Part shown: positions 8,790 through 21,139 of the stretch, one piece after another
Layout: each line of letters starts with the position of its first letter
How positions within the stretch are numbered: the first letter of the stretch is position 1
DNA from: Chloranthus sessilifolius
Lineage: Eukaryota > Streptophyta > Magnoliopsida > Chloranthales > Chloranthaceae
Direction of reading: 5' to 3'
Length of the DNA stretch: 64,000 nucleotides
Assembly: GCA_021018995.1 (NCBI GenBank)
Contig: CM037596.1
Coordinates: 12,041,501-12,105,500, forward strand
Translations under genes and position numbers: made by a program
The notes under the pieces: model-generated
What the model was told of the DNA's origin: nothing
Seen by the model: the letters and a program-made list of their open reading frames with translations, nothing else
The model's database searches: none

Positions 8790-11104
8790 GTACCCTTATG
8801 ATGAGTCGTAGAGGCGACTTGAGTAAAATTGAAGCGCGAGTTTTGATAGACCCCGGGTCTACACACTCGTTTATTACTCCTCTTTTCTCCGAGAAGTTGG
8901 GTATTACTCTCGAACCCCTTGCTTTCATTTTAGACGTGAAGATCCCTATGGGAAGTTCAATGAGCACTGATACGACATGTCAGTCAGTCATCGTGATGAT
9001 TGATGAGCATGAGATAATGACTGACAAGATTATGTTGAATATGGAAGGATTCTATGTCATTCTCGGGATGGATTGGTTGGCAGCTTATCACGCGAGCGTG
9101 GACTGTCTACGGAAGATCGTGACCTTACGACCGCCAAAGCAAAAATCCTTTCAATTCTGTGGAGTTAAATCAAAGGTTGCGCCGCTTGTTTCGGCTATTA
9201 AAGTCGAGCGCATGATGAGGAATGGTTGTAGCGGATATCTTGCTTACCTGCAAGATTCTACAGAAAAGAAGAACGACTTGGCTCTTATCACGGTGGTCTA
9301 TGAGTATCCTGATGTCTTTTCAGAGTACTTACCTGGATTACCACCTGATCGAGAGATTGAGTTCGCGATCAAGTTAGCGCTGGGTACAGAACCGTTGTCT
9401 AAAGCTCTATATCAGATGGCGCCTGCGGAATTGAAAAAGCTCAAGGAACAGCTTCAAGAGCTGTTAGATAAAGGATTCAATCGACCGAGTGTTTCTCTTT
9501 GGGGCACACCGGTTCTCTTTGTGAAAAAGAAGGATGGATCGATGCGTCTGTGCATCAATTATCGTAAGCTCAACAAGATGACGATTAAGAATCATTATCC
9601 TCTTCTGCAGATAGATTACTTGTTTGATCAATTGCAAGGTGCAAAGTTCTTCTCGAAGATTGATCTGAGGTCAGGCTATCACCAGCTCAAGATCAAGGTG
9701 GAAGACATATCCAAAATTGCGTTTCATACGCGATATGGCCACTATGAGTTTTTAGTGATGCCGTTTGGGTTGACAAATGCCCCTGCATCTTTTATGAACC
9801 TGATAAACCACGTGTTCAAGCCACATCTTGATAAGTCTGTGGTAGTTTTCGTAGATGACATCCTCATCTATTCAAAAACCAGAGAAGAGCATGCGCAGCA
9901 TCTACGGATGGCTCTTCAAACACTCAGGGACCACCATCTATATGCCAAACTTAGCAAGTGTGAGTTTTGGCTCGATCAAGTCAGTTTCTTGGGCCACATC
10001 GTCTCTAAAGTGGGTATATCAGTGGATCCTACAAAGATCAATTCTGTGGTGAACTGGGAATAGCCTACGACAGTTATTGAGGTCCGAAGTTTCCTTGGTC
10101 TGGCAGGGTACTATCGGAGATTTGTCGAGGGTTTCTCGAAGATATCTAGTCCGCTCACACAGCTTACAAGAAAGAATGCAAAGTTCGACTGGACAGAGTA
10201 GTGTGCGCAGAGCTTTCAGAAGCTGAAGCGTCGATTGACTACGGCACCGGTACTTGCTATACCTTCCGGCAGTAGAGGCTTCGCAGTGTACAGTGATGTT
10301 TCTTATGGTGGATTAGGTTGTGTGCTTAATCAAAATAAGTGGGTCATTGCATATGGTTCTAGACAGCTGAAGGACCATGAAAGAAACTATCCGACGCATG
10401 ACCTAGAGTTAGCAGCAGTTATCTTTGCCCTGAAGATCTGGAGACATTACCTCTACGGTGAGATATTCAATATATTCACTGATCACAAGAATCTCAAGTA
10501 CCTATTCACTCAGAAGGACTTGAATATGAGGCAGCGACGATGGATGGAGTTCTTGAAGGACTATGATTGCTAGATTTAGTACCATCCGGAAAAGGCGAAC
10601 GTCGTTGCTGATGCTCTTAGTGGAAAGTCTTTAGCACAGTTGTCACATCTTGTCAGCTGGATACAGAGATGGAAGCTTTTGGAAGATATGGCCTTAGGCA
10701 GCTCACGGTTTGATGTGAAAGGCTTAGGAGCATTGATGGCTACACTTGTACTGCGCCCTACGCTCTTTGAGAATATCAGGAAGCTTCAGATGACCGATGA
10801 TGAGCTGATGGCCATCAGACGAGATGTGGAGAGTGGAAGCAAGAAGGATTTCTCCATTCGAGCATATGGGACCTTGTTGTTTCACGACCTAGTATGTGTA
10901 CCAACGAGTACTGAGCTTCGAGATACCATTCTAGAAGAGGCTCACAAATCTATGTATGCCATACATCCTGGTAGTACCAAGATGTATCAGGACTTGATGA
11001 AGAGCTTCTGGTGGCGAGGTTTGAAGCGCGACGCCACTGAGTATGTATCGCGATGCTTGGTTTGTCAGCAGGTTAAGGTTGATCATCAGAATCCAGCAGG
11101 GTTG
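8790..11104 (+). pseudogene. Tekay-type pol, first part (protease, RT, RNase H, integrase N-terminus), element A
   Basis: One reading frame is kept without a frameshift for 2.3 kb. Protease has IDPGSTHSF (catalytic Asp codon 8849-8851). Reverse transcriptase has [14 protein letters not shown], then [12 protein letters not shown] and FVDDILIYS (Asp codons 9854-9859). RNase H follows at about 10235-10573 ([28 protein letters not shown]). The integrase zinc-binding part (His-His-Cys-Cys, ending CLVCQQ) lies at about 10930-11085. The frame carries only point stops: TAG at 10061, 10199, 10571 and near 10577. An Athila-type element interrupts it at 11105 after the codons for NPAGL. Confidence 0.92.
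11100..11104. repeat. Target-site duplication GGTTG, left copy (nested Athila)
   Basis: GGTTG at 11100-11104 is repeated at 22456-22460 outside the nested element. Removing the insertion and one copy rejoins the integrase frame as PAGL-L. Confidence 0.95.
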
Positions 11105-12494
11105 TGATGAGTAGTGAAATATGATGATATTTCACCCCTAAATACCTATATTTAGCCGTCCGATGAAGGCTATCTGATGAGATTTGCTAGATTTGAAGTG
11201 TTTCAGGTAAATACAGTCCAAGTTTCTAAAACAGCCCAAGAATCCCGAAAATAATGTCAAAACACTGCTATTTTGGGTCATTGAGAACTTAGTGCGACTT
11301 GCAGCTCAATTTGGACCTTCAAGACGTCAGATTCAGGAAATTGCTAAAACATAAAAGTTGTAGAGCTCGTCGTCAGCTTTCCAACGCCTCAAGAATCACC
11401 TCAATCCGAGTTCGGTACAGAAAGTTATGAGCAAAATACCGAGTATCCGATGCAAAAGCTAGGCGGAATTCACGAAAATTACTCTTAGATGTCAATCGAG
11501 AGAGGTATTAGGTTAGGCTATTATAAAAGGAAGCCATGAGTTTCTTAGGGGATTATTATTTTTGCAATTAGAATATTATTCATTCTTTCTTTTAGTTTTT
11601 AGGGCTCTTCACTTTGGGGAATATTTTCTTCATCTTTTCAAGTCTTCTTCTCTCCTTCCTCTAGGGTTTATTCAGTAGATTAGATTGTAGGATTTGCATT
11701 ATTTTCTCGAGAAATTCATAGATTGTATTTAGGAAAACAATTGCAAATATCTTTTGGAAGAAATAAAGAGGAATGACTTTGAAAGAAAAAGGAGATCAAA
11801 TACCAAAGATGAGCGGCTAAATCAAGAGATCGGGAAGATCGATCCCCGGATAAGTACCTATGTTTATGATTAATACCACTATTATTGTTATCATGGAATC
11901 GTTTTGCTCAAAGTTTGTGTGATTGAAAATATTTTAAATGCTTTGTTATGACCGTTGATCAGGCTGATTAATCTACCGTAATCGCTAGATCTCGGACCGC
12001 AGTCGATCTAGTCAGAGCGATTATGTGTCGATTGTCGATCTAAATATCATGAGATACGCTTATGCTTTTTACATGACTCATACCGCAATGTTAAATGAGT
12101 CATTGTTTTATAGGGTATGCTTGGGATTGATGATCATATTTTATTTCAAGTCATTTTCTAGATGAATGATGGTGTGAATGATGATTTAATGAAACCGTGG
12201 GTTTTAATGATAGAAAAGTCAAATGGGGTAGCATATTCCTTGATCTCATTTTAATATTGTTCGTAGATTTATCAAGAATTAATTGTTTAGATTAATTTAT
12301 TTTTTCGCATTTAGGAAAAGTGCGTTAAGTTTTTGGTAAAATTGAATCGCCTTTGGTACTTCCTTAGGGCCGTCTTTAAACTCTCTAAACGAATTAATTA
12401 AACATTCACGTTTCCCTCCGGGTTCGCCACCCCTGTTCTTCCCATACTGCAACAGATCTCGCGCACTTGCAAGGGTTACATTCTAAATCGATCA
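11105..12494 (+). mobile_element. 5' LTR of nested Athila element
   Basis: The LTR runs from TGATGAGTAGTG to AATCGATCA. A TATA box CTATTATAAAAGG lies at about 11518-11530. It closely matches the LTR start at 63438-64000, differing there mostly in the length of short base runs. It lacks the GGTCGATTAATCGACC words found in the related solo LTRs at 24118 and 57997. Confidence 0.93.
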
Positions 12495-12957
12495 AGTTTT
12501 GGCCACGGGAAATCGGTGAAATTTTGATTAATTGGATAGGATTTTTCTGTTGAGTGTTTAAAAATAAAATAAATAAATAAATAATTATTATTATTATTAT
12601 TTCCTTTATTTTTCTCTTTGATAAGATTTTGAGTCTTTTTAGTAAGTTTAGATTTGTAGGATACCTTCCTTAGGAAATTTAGGAAGTAGAGATTTTTAGG
12701 ACTTCTTATTTTAGATTTGGTAGGACTCTTTTTCCTTATTTTCCTCTTTTAGATATTTTTAGGATTTTCTAAATTTAGTCATTAACTTTTGTGGGACTTT
12801 TGTTTTAGGATTTTTAGGAATCTTTCATTCTTCTCCTTATTTTTCTCTTTTAGGAAAGATTTTATAGGATTTTCAATTTTAATTTTTAATTTTCGAATTT
12901 AATAAAAAAAAAAAAAAAAAATTAAAATTAAAAAAAAAAATTTAAAAATTTAATTCG

Positions 12958-13019
<62 letters not shown>

Positions 13020-13053
13020 AATTAATTTAAATTCGAATTTTAATTTGAATTTG

Positions 13054-13091
<38 letters not shown>

Positions 13092-13246
13092 AATTAATTT
13101 AAATTCGAATTTTAATTTTAATTTGAATTTTAAAAAAAAAAAAAAAAATTTAATTAATTAATTAATTAATTTAAATTTGAATTTTAATTTTAATTTGAAT
13201 ATAAAAATAAAAAAAAATAAAAAAAATTAATTTAAATTCGAATTTT

Positions 13247-13280
<34 letters not shown>

Positions 13281-13375
13281 GAAATCTTTCCTCATATATT
13301 ACATCGCTTATCATCTTGTTTAAATCGTCATGAATTTTGTGTGGGTTTGTTGTGGATTCTTCAACCCTGCTTTTG
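12495..13375 (+). repeat. Athila leader with A-rich low-complexity tract
   Basis: After a degraded primer site there is no gene. 12541-13277 is AT-rich, with long A runs (12903-12940, 12963-13014, 13059-13087 and 13250-13277) alternating with TTTAATTAATTTAAATTCG segments that are self-complementary. It probably expanded by slippage. Confidence 0.8.
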
Positions 13376-13503
13376 TGAGTGTTGGTGTATGAGCTTTACT
13401 CGTTCTCATCACCCACATCTGCTACCGCTCTTAATCTTGAAATCGAAAGAGCTTGTAGAGAGAATCAAGAGTCCAGGAGGAATCAATATCAACAAATGAG
13501 ACC

Positions 13504-14660
13504 ATGCATCAAAGGCAAGAGAGAGATGAGAATAACAACAATGGGAATGTCAATAATGGAAATAATAGGAACAATAATTTTGATGAGGGCCCTAGAACAC
13601 TGGAGTATTATAACGATCCTGGTTTTTACGAGGATCAGGAATGTATTATGCATGCTCCCATTCCAGGGAACCACTATGAATTCAAATCAGCAATGATTCA
13701 AATGCTACCAATTTTCCATGGGTTAGCAAATGAAAATCCGCACGTTCACTTAAATGAATTCACTGGGGTATGCAAAATGTTCAGAGTCCACAATGTCACT
13801 GATGAGATAGCGAAGCTCCGACTCTTTCCGTTCTCTTTAAGAGATAAGGCAAAAACATGGTTCTATTCCTTAGAACCACAATCTATTCGAGTTAGTAGCG
13901 ATCGCCAGTTCCTTAAAAATATTTTCCCATGACTAAGGCCATTGAATTGCGTCGGAAGATCCATTCTTTTCCCAACAACCTCTGTAAACATTCCATGAAT
14001 GTTGGGAGCTTTAAGGAATTGATCAAGTTGCCCAAATCATCAAGTTCCAAGGTGGCAACAAGTCCAAAGTTTTACAATGGATCGATTCACGAAGAGAGAC
14101 GCATGGTTGATGCATCTTGTGGTGGATCTTGTACGAAAGAATTTAATTGTGGGCATTGTTTGAAAAGTTATATCAAACTTGATACAAAGTGAGACACTGC
14201 GAACCAACGAACTGGCACCTAAATCTCATGTGTTGACAAAAGGCGGATGCGATGTCAACAATAATGCCTCGAGATCTCTCAACAAAGTTTGACATGTCTT
14301 TGTTCCAAACAGATGAACATGTTGTTAGTCGCTACCAAGCAAGCTAAAGCTCCTCACCCCCCAGTGTGTTCAATTTGTGACCACCCAGTCATATGGCTAA
14401 TGAGTGCCCTACTACCTTGTCATTCTTCCCCGATGAACCTAATCCTCAAGAGGTAAATGTGACTCAATCTTATCGTGGCGGGGTAGAAACATGTACTCCA
14501 ATACCTACAATCCGGAATGGAAAAATCACCCCAACTTAGGATGGGGTGAATCGAACTAAAGCCAGTAAACCACAACATAGAGCCAACACAATGGGTGGAC
14601 AACAACCTTTTCAACCAAATTTTCAACACAATTTTCGTCCTAGCAATTTCCAAATTCTAA
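13504..14660 (+). pseudogene. Athila-type gag, nested element
   Basis: The clearest block is 13640-13915 (PGNHYEFKSAMIQMLPIFHG, then HLNEFTGVCKM and RLFPFSLRDKAKTWF), the capsid signature of Athila/Tat-type gag. The frame then shifts repeatedly. VDASCGGSC appears near 14107. A zinc-knuckle remnant reads CSICDHP in one frame and SHMANECP in the next (about 14366-14410), so a one-base indel splits the Cys-Cys-His-Cys motif. No intact start can be chosen; the ATG at 13504 opens the longest block. Gag would form the particle in an active copy. Confidence 0.8.
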
Positions 14661-14939
14661 TTTCCAACGAATTCCAATTTCCAACAGAATGCTCGTATTA
14701 TCATCCAAATTCGACACTAGAAAAATCGAATTTCAATCAATCTTAATCAATCTCATGCCAAGATTGAAAGATTCGATCCGGAAGAAAAGCTTATGAAGCA
14801 TGCAATCTTTCGCAGATGATAATAGTCGATCAATTGGCCAATCAATGAGTCGTGAGAGAGGAAGGTAGGCTCCCACCAACCCATCAATAATCCTCGAGGC
14901 CAAGCACCATCTCAAGCGGGACCATCGAATAGTCAGCAG

Positions 14940-15269
14940 TTGAAAGTCACATTACGGTCCGAGAGTGGACGAGAGGTTCATAATCAAGTGGAAATGCCTG
15001 TAGAAGCTGATGAAGAAAGAGAAGCAGTAGAGGAAAAAGAATCAGAGAAAAGAAAGGAGAAAGGAAAAGGAAAAGAGAAAGGAAAAGGAAAAGAGAAAGA
15101 AAGAGACAAAGAGCCAGAGATAAGAAATGTGCAAGAGCAAGGAAGAGACAAACGAAAACAAAAAGTATTAGAGGAAGTGTTTCCTTCAACCGTCCAACAA
15201 GGACGTGAAAAAGAATCGGAAATGGAATCTGCACCTTATGTCCCAAAGGCACCATTCCTCAATGCCTAA
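14940..15269 (+). pseudogene. Lys/Glu-rich gag-pol linker, nested Athila
   Basis: An open frame of about 109 codons carries a highly charged repeat (KGKEKGKGKEKERDKEPE) between the gag and protease remnants. Charged linkers are common here in Athila-like polyproteins. No domain or catalytic residue is visible, and the frame ends in a stop. Confidence 0.6.
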
Positions 15270-15396
15270 CTCCTCCATCTAGAATGGGAAAGGACCGACA
15301 AAATGGAAGAAATTTTGAAACATTCAAGCAAGTAAAGATAAATCTTCCATTACTTGAAACAATCAAACAAGTTCTGACGCCAAGTTTTTCAAAGAT

Positions 15397-15850
15397 TTGT
15401 GCACTCGGAAGAGAAAGGCACGCACTCACGTTTCAAAGAAAGTGTTCCAAACATACCAAGTCAGTTCGATATTCGGATTGGAAACCCCACAGAAACTGAA
15501 AGACCGTAGAGTCCCAACTGTTCCATGTGACATTGGTGGGCAACCAATTGGAAAGGCGTTATTGGATTTGGGAGCAAGTGTTAATCGATCCCATACTCAA
15601 TGTACGAAACTTCGGATTGGGTGAATTGAAACCCACGACGGTCACACTCCAATGGCAGATAGATCGAAGAAGACCGAGGGTGTTATCGAGGATGTTTTTG
15701 GAATAGACAAGTTTGTCTTTCGGTGGACTTCGTTGTCTTAGACATGGAACCACTGCAAATCAATCAATCAAGTCCCAATTATTCTTGGACGTCCCGCTTT
15801 CGCCATCGCCAACGCTTGCATTAATTGTCGACAGAGTCATGGACGTTTCT
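15397..15850 (+). pseudogene. Athila-type aspartic protease, nested element
   Basis: The active-site motif LLDLGASVN (Asp codon 15564-15566) sits in a short open frame after VPCDIGGQPIGKA. The D-L-G-A-S-V form is typical of Athila/Tat elements, unlike DPGST in the Tekay elements here. Downstream, VLDVPLSP-like and LGRPAFA-like segments are in shifted frames up to about 15850. The enzyme would process the gag-pol polyprotein; this copy cannot. Confidence 0.75.
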
Positions 15851-16379
15851 TTTGGAAACATGAAAGTCGCTTAACATATTCCATGCGATGAACCATTTCC
15901 TAATGAGGATGAGGTCGAATGTTTTACATCGATCGATGGACGAAGTGGTGGATGAAGCATTACCATCAATGCTCACCAAAGAGGAATTTGAAACCGCTTT
16001 GTTAGCCATCTATGAGGTCAAAGGGCTTGAAAGGAAGCAGAAGAGAAAAGTCAAATTCATCATGTCAAGATGATAACTTATGTGAAGTTGTGACTAAGGT
16101 AGAACCACTACCTCATCGAGGTAAAGGATGTCGACTCCATCAATTGAGCGACCACCAACCGTGGAATTGAAACAATTGCCTAAGTCCCTCAAATATGCTT
16201 TTACGGGACCTCGAGAACACTTCGGTGATAATTTCATCCACATTATCGGAAGAACAAGAGAATGATTTGTTGAAGGTGCCGAAGAGCACAAGGAGGCCAT
16301 CGGATGGACCTTAGGCGATCTCAAGGGATTGACCCATCGGTATGTATGCATAAAATACATCCGGAGGATGAGAGTAAAC

Positions 16380-17640
16380 CATCGAGGGAACCAGAGGCGA
16401 CTTAATCCGAACATGCAAGAAGTCGTTTTAAAGGAAATCATTAAACTCCTCGATCTGGAATCATCTATCCGATCTCGATAGTGAATGGGTTAGTCCAAAG
16501 ACAAATCGTTAGAAAAAGTCCGGAATTACGTGAAAGAAACTACGGAGGAGAATTGGTGCCCACTCGTGAAACTCTTTGGATGGCGTGTGTGCATTGATTA
16601 TCGAAAATTGAACACGACCACGGAAAAGATCATTTTCCTTCCGTTCATTGATCAAATTCTTGAGAAGTTAGGGCAAGAGTTTTATTGCTTTCTTGATGGT
16701 TATTCGGGATACAATCAAGTGCCCGCTTTTCGGTGATCAAGAGAAGACAACATTCACGTGTCCATATGGTACGCTTTGCATATCGAAGGATGCCATTCGA
16801 CTTATGTAATGCTCCGGCCACGTTTTCAACGATGTATGTTGGCCATATTCTCGGACATGATCGACAAATTCATCAAGTCTTCATGGGCGACTTCTCGGTT
16901 TTGGAAAACATTTAATTCTTGTTTGAATCATCTTTCAGGTGTTGCAACGTTGTGTAGATTCCAAACTTGTTCTCACCGGGAAAAGAGCCATTTTATGGTT
17001 CAACAAGGAATTGTGTTGGGGCATATTGTTTCAACGAAAGGAATTGAAGTTGATAAGGCGTAAGGTCGACTTAATTGCAAATTTACCACCTCCTAAAAGT
17101 GTTCACAAATTCGATCATTTTGGGGCATCCGGATTTTATAGAAGATTCATTAAGGATTTTAGCAAGGTGGCTAAACCATTGTGCACTTTGCTTGCAAAGA
17201 TGTTCCTTTTGATTTTGATGAGGATTGCATAAAGGCATTCCTAAAATTGCGTGAACTCTTATCAAATGCACCAATAATCCAACCACCGGATTATTCTTTA
17301 CCATTCGAACTCATGTGTGATGCATCTGATTAAGCGATCGGAGCTGTCTTAGGGCAAAGGGTGAATAAATTACCTCACGTAATTTATTATGCTAGCAAGA
17401 CATTAATTGATGCCCAATCAATTACACCACCACCGAGAAGGAATTATTAATGTGGTGTATGCTCGGACAAATTCGTTCCCTATTTGCTTGGATCGAAAAT
17501 AGTGGTCTTTTCGGACCACTCGCTGAAATATCTTTTAGCAAAGAAGGATGCGAAACCAAGGTCGATCCGCTGGATCCTCGCTTCTCCGTGAATTCAACTT
17601 TGAGATTAAAGATAAAAGGGTTGAGAACGTTGTGGTGATC
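16380..17640 (+). pseudogene. Athila-type reverse transcriptase and RNase H, nested element
   Basis: Recognisable blocks in shifting frames are GWRVCIDYRKLNT (about 16575), FLDGYSGYNQVP (16690), FAYRRMPFDLCNAPATF (16770) and the catalytic region, which reads FMGDFSV at 16880-16900: GGC at 16886-16888 replaces the first of two Asp codons. VQQGIVLGHIVS follows, then GASGFYRRFIKDFSK (17125) and RNase H pieces (FELMCDASD, VIYYASKTL at 17300-17400). Frameshifts and stops are frequent. This was the polymerase and RNA-removing part of pol. Confidence 0.85.
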
Positions 17641-17739
17641 ATCCGCCTAGAATTACGCTCAAGAATCATCTATACCGAGACCATCCGTGACACATTTCCG
17701 GATGAACATTTGATGGCAATTGATGTAGGGTGCAAAAGT

Positions 17740-18960
17740 TCCGTGGTTTGCTAACATCGTGAATTATCCGTCAGTCATGGCGAATTCACCGAGTGGGGTA
17801 AGAATGATAAGAATCTCTTTTCTCCCAAATAAAATACTATTGGATGAACCATATTTGTTTAAATTCGCCGGATCGAGATCATTAGAGATGCGTGCGGAAA
17901 GACGAGCAACTAAGCGTCCTAAATTTTGCCATCTTTGTCACTGGAGGCCATTTTGAGACTGAAGACCGCATGAAAATCCTTCAAAGCGATTCTCTTGGCC
18001 CTCAATCTTCGTGACGATTGCTCAATATGCAAGGAATGCCAACGGTGTCAACGACTTGGCAATATTTCACTGACGAAATATGATGCCCCTTAATCCAATT
18101 CGATTGTTGAAATTTTCGATGTTTGGGGATTGACTTTATGGGTCCTTTTCCACCATCCTTTGGGTATTCATATATTACGGTGTTGACTATGTCTCCAAAT
18201 GGATTGAAGCTGGCAACCCGATCAAATGATCACAAGGTTGTGGTCAAATTTACGAGAGAACATGTGTTTAACCGATTCGGGATCCCAAGAGCAATCATCG
18301 TGATGGCGGTTCGCATTTTGCAATAGCCATTTTGCCACTTTAATGAAGAAGCACGACGTCACTCACAAAGTTCGCATGTACCATCCTGAGACTAGTGGTC
18401 GTGGAAGTGTCTAACCGGAAATCAGCGTTTAATTCTAGAAAAGAGTGCACGGATAGAAGAGATTGGTCAAACCGGCTATCGATGCTTTGTGGGCCTATAT
18501 CGCATTCAAGACACCGATCGGAATGTCTCCTTCGTAATTGTCTACGGGAAGGCATGTCATCTTCCCGAATTGGAGCATAAGGCATTCGGCGATCAAACGA
18601 TTTAATTTCGATATGCAAGCGCAGTCGAATCAAGGTTACTGATTGAGTGAATTAGAAGAGTTACGCCACGATGCGTATGAAAATTCAAAGATGTACAAGG
18701 AAAGGTACAAAAAGTTGCACGATCAATTAATTTCTCGGAAGGAGTTTCATGTTGGCCAAAAGTTTGGTTATTCAATTCGACTTAAGCTTCATCACCGGAA
18801 ATTGAAATCTAGATGGAAGGCCCTGCTTTCAAAGTTGTTTCCATTAGTGAGCGGTGCAATTGAAATTCAAAGCTTCGGGACAATCGAGTTTTCAAAGTGA
18901 ATGGGCAAAGACTCAAACCAATGTTTGAGCCGATGACCCGCTTTTAAGATTGAGGCGATG
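17740..18960 (+). pseudogene. Athila-type integrase, nested element
   Basis: The blocks are CKECQRCQ (zinc-binding end, about 18030), FDVWGIDFMGPF in two frames (18110-18150, first catalytic Asp), GIPRAII (18280, before the second Asp, which is lost in a frameshift) and ELEELRHDAYENSKMYKER (18640-18715), the usual C-terminal part. The remnant ends near 18960. The enzyme would insert element DNA; this copy is dead. Confidence 0.8.
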
Positions 18961-21139
18961 CACCTTAGTGATCCGATTCTTGATCAATGAAGAGGTCGAG
19001 TGTCGACACTTAAACTCGCTTCGGGAGGCAACCCGGTGTGTTTATTTAGGAGTTGGACAGTTTAGTTTAGGATTTAGGATTTATTTCTCTTTCGTATGTT
19101 TAGTTCTAGAATATTAGTTTTAGTTTAGTTTAAGTTATTTTTAATTTCCAAATTAGTGTAGCCACATTACCTTCAATCTATTTTTGGTCATGTTCTAATT
19201 TGATGCCCATATTCTCTGACCGATCTTTGTGTTGAGGTACTTTTCAACGAGTTTGGGGGTTCCTACTTATTTCAAACAATGAGGACATTGTCATTTTTAG
19301 GTTTGGGGTATGTATGATTATCTATCTTTCATCACTTATTTTGATTTTCTTTGAAAAAAAAAAATTTATTTGGAACCATCATACATGATTTACTTTGCAA
19401 TAGTTTTCAAACTTTAGTTGATGATGCATGAATTTAATTTTGAGAATATTGATGTCATATTTTGAATACTTGTATCTAGGATGATGAAGCTTAATGTGAT
19501 AATTTGTGGATGACTCTGAAATTCATGCTTAGAATTTTTGCACTTATACCAAGCTAAGACTTAGAAATCGATGGACTATTTTGAACGTTGAATCTTAGGT
19601 TCTTAGTGGAGACTAAACCCGATAGCTTTAGAGCTAATTTCCGTCATTGATGAGTGAATATATAAACTGAGTTTTCTTTGAATACGAATTATCTTGCATA
19701 ATCTCATACATTTTATTTTGGCTTGTGACTTTGCATGATATCAAATTCATATTATTGTGTTAGAACGTACTGTATATCTACTCAAGACAAATAGGCAAGG
19801 TTACCATCTTTTAAGGAAATGATTGAAGGCCATCTTTGGCTCGTTTGTGCTTAAAATGCCCCACCTCATATAAATTTATCCTTTTAGTACCCCTTTGAGC
19901 CTATAGAAAAATTTACCCTTATACATTCTTTGATAAGCCACGTTAACCTTTAACCCTTCACAATTTCTGAAAATTTAGCTTTACCCTTCTTATTTCTGAG
20001 AAATTAGGAACGAGGGATAAAAATGAGCGAAAAGAGAGTAAGTGGAGAGATAATGAGTTATGGTGTTTACTGAGAGTGTATGGCAAATATAAAAAGAAAA
20101 AAGGGGGAGAGAAAAAGAAAAAAAAAAAAAAAAAAAAAAAGGAATGAAAAATGAGGTGCTTCAAGAAAAGGAAATTCAAAAGAGAAGAAAGAATGAGAAA
20201 AGAAAAATATTGAAAAGAAAAAAAAAATGGTGAGAAATTAGAAAAGAAAAAAAAAGAAAAGAAGAGAAATAAAAAAAAAAAATCAGAAGTTAGTTCCTTT
20301 TCCAATTTCTCAGAAATTTTGAATCACAATTCCCTTTCTTTCTTACCCTTACCTGAGCCCCATTACAACCCTACAAAAGACCTTCATGATCCGATCTTGC
20401 ATTGGTAACTGTCTTGTGGAGAGTCAATATATAATACTTATGACACTTGATATGACATGCTTAGGATATACAAGTATCTGTTCTTATGAGATTTATTTTT
20501 GTTCATTGATTGGCATCGTGTTTCATTTATCATGTGAGACCTTTTTATTTGCTTTGTATTGATCTCTCACATGTGTGCGAAAACTTACCCATCATCGGAG
20601 TGATTTTATTTTGAGAGTATACCTAAAGTGAGGATTGAGTCGAGACAACAGATCCGATGGTTTTCCGTTTGGACTAGTTCTGAGATGGATGAATCTTGGT
20701 TTTGGTATGCACACACTTCACGTTTAGGCATGAATGAATGAATTATCTAACAATTTGAGCATTAAATTAATTTGAATGGATACTAGCATGATTGACATGA
20801 CTTTAATATTTGAGATTGATGATTCACATATGAAGCAATTAATGATTTTGTTTTTTGAATAGTACATATGTTATAAAAAAAAAAAAATCATGTTTTGAAG
20901 ACTCAAGTTTACCGATGGTTTGAAATTTTCGGAAGTTTGTGGGTAACTTCACTGCAAACCCCCAGGAGACACAACTCCTCCACTAGGGATCACCTAGGGG
21001 TTTAAAGGCTTGTTGCACATGCTAAGTGCAATCGTGTTCCCTACGAAAGTGGCATTTAAATTTTAGGATGTTAGTTTGATTTGCTTTATATTACTATCAT
21101 TCCCATTGCTCGACGACTAGCAAAGTGTAGGTTTGGGTG
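18961..21139 (+). mobile_element. Non-coding 3' region of nested Athila
   Basis: 2.2 kb without a supported gene lies between integrase and the 3' LTR. GGAGGCAACCCG near 19025 is a phrase seen in Athila elements after pol. 20020-20290 is strongly purine-rich. Autonomous Athila elements may carry an env-like ORF here; none is recognisable. The region ends AGGTTTGGGTG, a weak polypurine tract, just before the 3' LTR. Confidence 0.75.

Noticed and set aside
14947-15255. 102-codon minus-strand Leu/Phe-rich ORF resembling a membrane protein
   Set aside because: It is the complement of the Lys/Glu-rich AAG/GAA repeat of the Athila linker.
19958-20305. 115-codon minus-strand Phe-rich ORF
   Set aside because: Complement of a purine-rich low-complexity tract; no coding signature.
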